A stretch of 64,000 bases of DNA from Scleromitrula shiraiana (Eukaryota > Ascomycota > Leotiomycetes > Helotiales > Sclerotiniaceae), in NCBI GenBank assembly GCA_028455995.1, contig JABELC010000003.1, positions 496,001 through 560,000 of the forward strand. The letters run 5' to 3'. This document shows, piece after piece, positions 56,701 to 64,000 of the stretch. The notes under the pieces are model-generated. The model made no database searches. It was not told the DNA's origin and saw only the letters and a list, made by a program, of their open reading frames with translations. Positions within the stretch are counted from its first letter, which is position 1. Each line of letters begins with the position of its first letter. A program made the position numbers and the translations under genes.

Positions 56701-58706
56701 CGACAATTTATACCTATAAACTTGTGAGGTTTTCTTTCGACGTTATGCGGTTTGTCCTGAAAAAGCATGATAACCTTCGAACTGCAAGTAACCTTGCGGG
56801 CTTTATTCCAATCATTGGCGATGCCGTTGTGCAAGCTGAAGAAGAAATCAAAACTGCCACCTTCAAGTTGCTCTGTACAATTGCAAAGGTTCCTCTTAAA
56901 GTATCCAGCGATGGAACCAACCTTTATAGAGTCGCCACAGCTGAGGCAATCAAATGCATCTCTGGATCTTCAGCTACCACATCGGATGTCGCTCAAGCTG
57001 CGTTAAAGTTGATCTCGGTGGTTCTCCGTGATCGCAGCGATGTTACAGTAAAGGATAGATCTGTTGATGAATTACTCGGCAGATTAAAAGATGATATGAC
57101 AGAACCAGAGCGACGGCATGTAACCTTCAACTTCCTAAGAGCTGTTCTGGCTTCCAAGATCGAAACAGCTGTCGTTTACGATACCCTTGATTATGTTGGC
57201 ACTGTAATGGTGACGAACGACGATAAAGATACTCGGGACTTGGCTAGGGGTGCATACTTCCAATTCCTCAGAGACTATCCTCAAAAGAAGAGTCGATGGA
57301 CAAAGCAACTATCTTTCATCGTTGCAAACTTGAAGTATGACAGGGAAGGTGGACGATTATCCATCCTTGAGGTTATTCATCTCTTACTTTCCAAATCTTC
57401 AGATGACTTTGTTCAAGAAGTATCAGCTACATGCTTTGTGCCTTTAATTTTCGTTCTCGTCAATGATGACAGCGAGAAATGCCGCATGGCAGCTGGTGAA
57501 GTATTGAAAGAGATATTCAAAAGAGCAGATCAAGAACGCCTCACAACTTTCCTCGCCCTTCTCCGATCATGGGTCAAGCAGACCGAGAACACTGCAGTCG
57601 TTCGATTGGCGCTACAAACATACGGCTTTTACTATGAGACCCAGGTCACAACGGATAGCAGTGATGTTAACATGCTTCTCGGGTCAATCTCGGAGACAAT
57701 TGGCGCCGCAATTAATCACGACTCTGACTGGGAAATGGTATATGCAGCATTGCAACTTGCTGCTATATTATGTCAGAAGTTTCCAGAGAGCCTATTATCC
57801 TCTAAGGCAGCACCTTTATGGTCTGGTGTCCGCGCTTGCCTATCATATCCTCACGCATGGGTCAAATTATCCGCAGCTCGACTTACCAGCACGTATTTTG
57901 CAGACTTCGCAAGAACCAATGCAGAGGCTGGTCTTCAAGGCTTACCAATAAAGGGCTCATCTGGATTGAAACTTGGCAGTGAAGATATCTCAGAACTCAT
58001 TCGTCGTATTGTTGGAATGCTGAAAACACCTGGACTCACCGAACTTCTTGCTGAAGAAATAGTCAAGAATCTCATCTTCCTTGGTCGCTGTGCCGGATCA
58101 AATAACCTCAAATGGAAGTCCGCCCAAAAAGCTGATTCTGATGATGAGGAAGAGGTAGGAGGGGAAGAAGATGATGAGGAAGCAGAGGAGAAACAAGTAC
58201 ATAAATCTGCTTTGCAATATCTCTTTGGCCGCTTATCCTTCATGTTGAGAAGAGAAACATCGCCACCTCGAGCACCTGCTCTCATTCCCAAAACGGCGTC
58301 CTTGCAACTCTTGACAATACTCTGCAGCAAATTGGAGCCAGAGATCCTGGTTCCTTCATTACAAATGATTCTCTTGCCATTACAGAATCTCACCGATCCC
58401 TCAATCCCTATGCCATACTCTACGGACGAAATCTTCCGTGCCAATTACGAAGCATTGAAATCAACAAGTGAGGAATTGATGGAGACACTGAAGAGGAAGG
58501 TCGGAACACAGGATTATTCCGAAGCATTATTAAGGGTTAGAGAAGGAGTGAAGGAGAGGAGGGCAGCAAGAAGTGGAAAGAGAAAGATTGAAGCTGTTTC
58601 TCAACCGGAGAGATTTGGTGAGGGGAAGAGGAAGAAGTTGGAGAGGAAGAAGGAGAGGAGGAAGGAGAGGGGCCAGGAACATAGTAGGAAGAGGAATGAG
58701 TGGTAA
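50730..58706 (+). CDS. utp20: U3 snoRNP / SSU processome component UTP20 (DRIM)
   Basis: Very large HEAT-repeat protein of the 90S pre-ribosome, needed for 18S rRNA processing in the nucleolus. Exons 50730-52126 and 52175-58706 over a 48-bp intron (GTTTGT..TCAG, with CTAAC upstream of the acceptor) give 2642 aa, a normal length for fungal UTP20. Start at ATG 50730 (MPATVSGRILKTRKGKKGGT). The basic N-terminal motif NHRWESFTAKISKLSSLDPI is typical of the family, alpha-helical repeats fill the body, and the DRIM domain lies roughly between residues 880 and 1500. An acidic patch (DSDDEEEVGGEEDDEEAEE) and a Lys/Arg-rich tail (KRKKLERKKERRKERGQEH) close the protein. Confidence 0.94.
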
Positions 58707-59118
58707 TTGTGATAGGAGCAGTTTATTTATATGGTGTAAGGAGTTTTGGGGGAGTGGAAAATTGCATGTGAAATGGATGGATGGATAGATAGATAGATAG
58801 ATAGATAGATAGGCATTAATGATATGATACCATCAACTTTAATTATGATCTTAGGTTGTTTTTTGAGGTGTGAAGTTTTTATAATTCTATGTCGTTTTCA
58901 TAGATCCTCTGATTCTAGAGAAAGTCCCCGCTCGTCTTCATAATCGTACATTCCTTCGTTTCGCTCAACGCCTATATACAATTCAAAATGCCGCTAAATT
59001 CAGATCGATATCCATGTCGTGGTATTTATACACCCCTTCCATTATGGAAAACCTAGGCACCAGCCTCGAAACCTGCCAAAACAACTTCCCATTTATACCA
59101 GAACAAAATCTACCATCG
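58707..59118. other. convergent spacer with (GATA)n microsatellite
   Basis: 3' ends of UTP20 and ZIM17 face each other; nothing else recognised. The GGATGGATAGATAGATA run spans about 58774-58812. Confidence 0.5.
58774..58812 (+). repeat. (GATG)/(GATA) microsatellite
   Basis: ATGGATGGATGGATAGATAGATAG and so on, about nine tetranucleotide units, directly after the UTP20 stop. Confidence 0.9.
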
Positions 59119-59760
59119 CTATGATTGTTTCGTCTCATTACTCTCCCCGGCATCTGAAGTAACCTCACTACTCTCCCCAACTCCATTCTCCCCAGCACCT
59201 GCATCCCCCTCAATCCCCCCATTCACAACCTTATCCTCCCTCTTCCTCTCCGTAACCGTGCCATCCGTCCAAAACTCCAAATTCCCATCCTCACTCAACG
59301 TCCCCTTCTTAACCAATCTCCCCTGCTCCCTCATCAAATCCTCAATCGTAATCTTGCGATCCCCAAAAATCCCTAGATGATCACTGATGATATGGCGGTT
59401 CTTGCATGAGGGACAGGTTATGAGGACGCTGCCGGAGTGGTAGCCTTGTTTTGAGATGCGGTGGGTGGAGCGCGTCGAGCAGGGGGTGCAGGTGAATGTT
59501 AGGTCGTAGGAGGGTTGGGGGCGACGGGGAGTGTCGGTTTCTGGGGAGGAGGAGGTGGAGGGAGGTTGCTCGGTTAGTGGAGTGGAATAGTGGCGGGTTT
59601 GGTGGGCGAATATGGAGGTTGGTTTTAGGGATTGGAGTCGAGGGGTGAGGGGTTGTTGTGGGAGTTTGAGGTGCGCTGAATGTGAGAGATTTCGAGGTTT
59701 GAAAATGGTCTGGCGTGATAATGCTCGGAGAGTTGTGAATGTGAATGATTTGGTGTTCAT
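59119..59760 (-). CDS. zim17: ZIM17/TIM15-like mitochondrial DNL zinc-finger protein
   Basis: Chaperone-like escort protein (Hep1) that keeps mitochondrial Hsp70 soluble in the matrix. Intronless, 213 aa from the ATG at 59760 (MNTKSFTFTTLRALSRQTIF); the open frame upstream has no ATG. The first 60 residues are Arg/Ser/Leu-rich without acidic residues, fitting a matrix-targeting presequence. The zinc finger has paired Cys (FTCTPCSTRSTHRISKQGYH, then VLITCPSCKNRHIISDHLG), followed by the DNL-family GIFGDRKITIEDLM, here without an exact DNL tripeptide. The C-terminal 50 residues are a Gly/Glu-rich extension. Divergent from CUL3. Confidence 0.92.
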   Translation of the reverse strand: MNTKSFTFTTLRALSRQTIFKPRNLSHSAHLKLPQQPLTPRLQSLKPTSIFAHQTRHYSTPLTEQPPSTSSSPETDTPRRPQPSYDLTFTCTPCSTRSTHRISKQGYHSGSVLITCPSCKNRHIISDHLGIFGDRKITIEDLMREQGRLVKKGTLSEDGNLEFWTDGTVTERKREDKVVNGGIEGDAGAGENGVGESSEVTSDAGESNETKQS

Positions 59761-60328
59761 GATTGGTATAAGTATAGATATATAGTCGTTGTTGTTGGAT
59801 ACAATTTTCTGTATTTTGTTTTTGATATGTAAAAGTAAAAGAAGGCAAAATGGCGAGGCTACCAAAATTCTTTTAATTTCCGAGATTATCGAAAATGAAG
59901 TGACCTCATATGAGGCTAGTCGGTATTTAGACTAGCTTGTGTCATCGCTTTATAGATAATCCGATAAGTAACAATCCTATAGATTCTCTATATAAACTTC
60001 TAGAATTTGGTGAATTTCAACGGCCTCTTGAATCTCAATTCTTTAAATATATGATCAAACATTTGGAAGAGCAAAGAAAAGATTCACTTCACCACTTCCT
60101 TTCCATTGCATCACTCTTTATATGTTTACAGAACTTTCCCACCTAAATTACATTTGGCAATCTGCCCACAATCATTTTGAATTTAGTTTATACATGGATA
60201 GGTAACAGTAGCCTTGTACATGACCCCGCCAATACTTAAGGAGTCAACATTTCGGTATTTAACCACGATATAACGAACGGCACAGAACTTTATATTCAAT
60301 ATTCTAGGCCAAAAGTGAGAGATTCAAT
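59761..60328. promoter_or_regulatory. bidirectional promoter region, ZIM17 / CUL3
   Basis: 568 bp between divergent starts. A short open frame from 59937 has no recognisable content. No motif assigned. Confidence 0.4.
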
Positions 60329-63214
60329 ATGATTTCTGGGCGTGGAAGAGGGAAAATACGTCCGCCTCGTCGGGTAAGTTACAGTTATAATTTCCGTTAC
60401 ATAGCATCATACCACTCTATAAATCCGTTTTGAGAGGCCATCTTTCATGAAACACAACTTCAAATTACTTGTCTTTGGTTTTATTTCTTCATGAATTAAA
60501 ATGGCTACTACGTCGGTAGAAAATCAAATAGACAGAGAGGTTGTATATGCCATACGTATTAGTAGTCGATCGGTATTCCACTCTTCCTCCCACCCTCCCT
60601 TTCTAGATCAAGATCTCTTCAACCACTTTTATATTTTCTTGATCAATGCTAACTTTCATGTTCCATATTATAGGTCGCAGCTCATGCCGGTCCGAACGAA
60701 TTCGAAGTCCAGTGGGAAATCCTACAGTCTGCGCTGCGCGAAATCCACGAGAAAAATGCCTCGAAACTCTCCTTCGAACAGCTCTACAGAGCTTCCTACA
60801 AAATCGTTCTAAAAAAGCAAGGCGATTCATTGTATGATCGGGTCAAAACTTTTGAAGAACAGTGGTTCGGGGGTCAGGTCATGCCTGTTATCCGAAAACT
60901 CATCACTCCCAACCTAGTCAATGTTGCCACCAGTGGAACGATAGGCACCGCACCCAACGAAAGACGATTAACTGGAGAACAGTTCTTAGAGGGGCTGAAA
61001 GCTTCTTGGACAGATCATAACACGTGTATGAGTATGGTTACCGATGTTCTCATGTACATGGATCGAGTTTATTGCCAAGACAACCAAAAAGCCTCCATCT
61101 ACACCACTGCCATGGGTCTTTTCCGCGATCATATCCTACGCTCACAACTACTTCCGGATTCAAATATCATTACCTTCGACATTTTAAATGCGGTCATATT
61201 GGATCAGATTGGAATGGAGAGAGAAGGAGATGTCATCAATCGACATTTGATTCGATCGGTGATATATATGCTTGAAGCTCTTTACGAAACAGACAAAGAG
61301 AACGAAAACGATAAGCTATACCTCACAGTTTTCCAAGTCGAATTTTTGAGATCTAGTCGAGAGTTCTACAAAGCCGAAGCTCAAAAGTTGTTACGGGAAT
61401 CCGATGCTAGCACTTGGTTACGCCAAGCACAACGTCGCCTCGATGAGGAAATCGAGCGTTGTAATACAACAATTGCGAACTTTTCTACCAAACCAATTGA
61501 GAAGGTCATCGAACAAGAGCTGGTCAGTGAATATTTGGATGAATTTCTTGCTATGGAAGGTAGTGGCTTGCAAGCAATGATTGAAAATGATCGATTCGAA
61601 GATCTGACAATCCTGTATCAGCTCATTCATCGCATTATTCCCACTATGGAGCCATTGAAAGTTGCCTTACAAACTCGTGTGGTGACCCTGGGAAAGGAAA
61701 TCAACAGAATGATTCTGAATTACGAATTTACGGCTCCTGCGCCAGCTGCAAATGATGGGGATGGGGTGCCTGTCGATGATGTAGAAGAGGGAAAGAAAGC
61801 AAAAGGTTCGAAACCTCCAAGTCTTGCAATGAAGCAAACACAGGCGGCTATCAAATGGGTTGAAGAAGTTCTTCAATTGAAAGATAAATTCGACACTATG
61901 TGGAAGACATGCTTCAAGGAAGATCTCATCCTCCAAACGGCGATCACCAAGAGTTTCTCCGATTTCATTAACTTATTCAATCGATGCTCTGAGTTTGTCT
62001 CTTTGTTTATTGATGATAATCTTAAACGAGGAAAGGGCAAAACCGAGGCGGAGATTGACGAGGTCCTGGACAAGGCCACTACCTTGCTTCGATATATTCA
62101 AGATAAGGATATGTTCGAGTACTATTACAAAAAGCATCTGTCAAAACGGCTGTTACTCAACAAATCGGAAAGCACCGAGGTCGAGAAGCAAATGATCTCT
62201 AGAATGAAGCAGGAAATAGGCAATGCTTTTACCACTAAGCTGGAGGGCATGTTTAAAGATATTACCATGTCCGAGGATTTGACTTCTGGTTACCGCGATT
62301 ACATCCGAGACCTTGGTGACGTGGATCATAAGCAAATTGACTTGAACACTACTGTTCTCACAACGAATTACTGGCCCATGGAAGTATTGGGCGGTAACCC
62401 TATGGCCGAGGAAAACAACAGACAGGAGTGTAATTGGCCGCCAGAGATTAGGAAGTTACAAGATTCTTTCAAAGCATTCTATCTTAAAAATCGCAATGGT
62501 AGAATGCTGTCTTGGGTGAGCCAATTAGGCACTGCTGATATTCGTTGTATTTTCCCAAAGATCCCTGGTGAGAATGGAGTTAAAGGCAAAGAACGCAAGT
62601 ATGAGCTCAACGTTACAACGCATGCCATGCTTGTTCTCTTACTCTTTAATGATGCGGAAGATGGAGAATGGTTGGCGTTTGAGGATATCCAAGGACGACT
62701 AAACATTCCAGTCAAGGAACTCTCCCGCACGTTGATGTCAATCTCTGGTCCCCCCAAATCTAGAGTGTTGCTCAAAAGACCCAGAAAGGTGAACGAAATT
62801 CCTAGAGATGGAGACTCGTTTTCGTTCAACAGTGCTTTTATCAGCAAAACCGTCAAAATAAAAGTACAAACAATAGGAGGTGGTATGTCCAACAAAGTCG
62901 AAGATAACGAAGAGAGAAAAGACACTATAGAAAGAAATGATCTAGAAAGAGGGGCTGTCATGGATACTACCATTGTTCGCATCATGAAGTATATCTCTCC
63001 CTTCTTGTTCAACCATATATCTTTACTAACGGACAATAGGGCCCGGAAAACATTCTCGCACTCGCAACTCGTCGCCGAAGTCGTTTCTCAATTATCCCAA
63101 CGCTTTCAACCTGAAATTGGCATGGTCAAACGTCGAATCGAAGGTCTTATCGAGAAAGAATATCTGGAGAGAGTCGAGGATGCTCAAGTTCCTACTTACC
63201 AATACCTTGCGTAA
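60329..63214 (+). CDS. cul3: cullin-3 (CUL3, scaffold of BTB-type ubiquitin ligases)
   Basis: Exons 60329-60373, 60674-62988 and 63040-63214 give 844 aa. Exon 1 encodes the family N terminus MISGRGRGKIRPPRR and joins in phase across a 300-bp intron to VAAHAGPNEFEVQWEILQSA. Cullin repeats follow (FEQLYRASYKIVLKKQGD). The cullin homology domain runs from about residue 440 (YIQDKDMFEYYYKKHLSKRL) through NTTVLTTNYWPMEVLGG and ELNVTTHAMLVLLLFN, and the C-terminal winged helix ends EDAQVPTYQYLA. The neddylation motif TTIVRIMK places the acceptor Lys at about residue 787, its codon split by the 51-bp intron 62989-63039 (GTATAT..ATAG, branch ACTAAC). An insert with low complexity lies near residues 370-385. 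RBX1 binding inferred from family. Confidence 0.95.
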
Positions 63215-63763
63215 TCTTTCTCTCTCGACTATATTTTTGTTTTCTTTCGATTGCTTTTTTTTTTCGACACCAGGTGTGTTTGATTAGCGCGGATACCTTT
63301 AGTTTAGCAGACCAGTGGATCGTTTCGGTCGACTTTTTTCTTCTCTTTTCATTTCCTTCTCTCCATTGCGGATCGCTGTGGTATTATGCTTTGGGCAGGC
63401 GAATAAGGAATGGATGATGGCAGGATCATCGGTTGGCGTAAGAATTCGGATTGGGCAATTTTTTTGTCAATATGATCTGGTGATATGGTGGTTGCGGATA
63501 GACCATGATCATGGCATGGCGTATCGATGGCCAGAAAATATTGAGCGTGCGTGCGTGCGTGCATAGGAACAGAGAAGTACGGAGATATAAAAGTTTCTAG
63601 TGGTGCGTGGGATATATGGAATGAATGATATCATATCATAGATAGAGACGAATAATATACTTTAATATTGTATATCTATATTTTATATTCATATGGATGG
63701 GCAAGAAATAATAATCGGTAGTAAAGTTGTCTTAATCTGCGCATCTTCCCTTAGCAGCTAGTC
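63215..63763. other. convergent spacer, CUL3 3' region
   Basis: T-rich after the CUL3 stop, with a GTGC-type short repeat at 63547-63563. No gene recognised. Confidence 0.5.
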
Positions 63764-64000
63764 TCAATATCTAAATCCAAAACCAAACCCCATATAAGCA
63801 CTCCTCATTAAATCCCATCCCGCCTCTCTGAATTCTCTTTCTCTTTCCCCATCCATCCCTATCCTATCTACCCTTTTACCCCCTCTACCCCCATCCCCAT
63901 CCCCTCTTTTATTTAATCCTCCACCTCCCCAACCACCATCAACAAACAACGCCCTATCCCCATCCCCACCCCCACTCCACCGATCAAAAGGTTCAATATC
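63764..64000 (-). CDS. 3' end of an unidentified Gly-rich gene (partial)
   Basis: The minus-strand frame is open from the window edge to a TGA at 63764-63766, 78 codons. It reads DIEPFDRWSGGGDGDR at the edge, then Gly/Asp/Arg-rich sequence, then GWDLMRSAYMGFGFGFRY at the C terminus. The gene continues beyond position 64000, so the start and most of the protein are missing. No domain is recognised. The absence of stops in G-rich DNA is weak evidence, and the aromatic, non-repetitive end supports coding. Confidence 0.45.
   Translation of the reverse strand, partial: DIEPFDRWSGGGDGDRALFVDGGWGGGGLNKRGDGDGGRGGKRVDRIGMDGEREREFREAGWDLMRSAYMGFGFGFRY

Noticed and set aside
60501..60812. 103-aa ORF as a separate gene upstream of CUL3
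   Set aside because: It runs across the CUL3 acceptor into CUL3 coding in the wrong frame; retained only as a possible alternative first exon.
1..64000. Prokaryote-type defence system, CRISPR array, intact transposon, tRNA or rRNA
   Set aside because: Both strands were read for direct-repeat arrays, transposase or integrase motifs, tRNA B-box-like sequences and rRNA; none was recognised. A tRNAscan or profile search could still find one missed by eye.

Overview
The window is nuclear DNA of a filamentous ascomycete. Genes carry one to a few short introns (about 48-180 bp, GT..AG, some with CTAAC-like branch sites), intergenic DNA is AT-leaning with CT-rich leaders, and the gene set is eukaryotic (UBR1, CUL3, UTP20, complex III QCR9). 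Encoded proteins look most like those of Leotiomycetes; Botrytis or Sclerotinia is my inference from recall, not from a search.

Layout, left to right. 0-2.3 kb: the 3' end of an unidentified plus-strand gene, then a three-exon Pro/His-rich gene of unknown function. 3.2-6.7 kb: a co-directional minus-strand pair, AP endonuclease IV (Apn1 type) and the splicing factor RED/IK. 7.4-12.4 kb: an accessory, decaying stretch with an ankyrin-ZZ zinc finger gene that looks 5'-truncated, a cytochrome P450 pseudogene, and a broken rhodopsin-like (PTH11-type) membrane protein gene. 13.5-19.2 kb: unrecognised genes (330, 362, 68 and 164 aa) and a 2EXR-domain protein, separated by long AT-rich spacers. 20.2-23.3 kb: a nucleoside hydrolase with an 8-nt microexon, PYM (exon-junction-complex disassembly), and a five-exon QCR9 gene with a GC-AG intron. 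23.9-30.6 kb: the N-recognin E3 ligase UBR1. 32.7-36.2 kb: the divergent pair ISC1-like phospholipase C and a SWD3/WDR5-like WD40 protein. 37.4-41.0 kb: two orphan low-complexity genes, one carrying a 16-bp coding minisatellite that moves its C terminus out of frame. 41.5-50.4 kb: type II NADH dehydrogenase, a SNF2-family ATPase and CWF19L1. 50.7-58.7 kb: UTP20. 59.1-63.2 kb: ZIM17 and CUL3 (divergent). The right edge holds the 3' end of another minus-strand gene.

Functional themes: RNA processing and ribosome biogenesis (RED, PYM, CWF19L1, UTP20), ubiquitin ligases (UBR1, CUL3), mitochondrial function (QCR9, NDH2, ZIM17) and DNA/chromatin (Apn1, SWD3, SNF2). Several neighbours are arranged head to head over 0.3-0.6 kb, consistent with shared promoters. 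No rRNA, tRNA, CRISPR, intact transposon or viral element was recognised. Exon boundaries are my own reading from splice signals, reading frame and family conservation, without transcript data.
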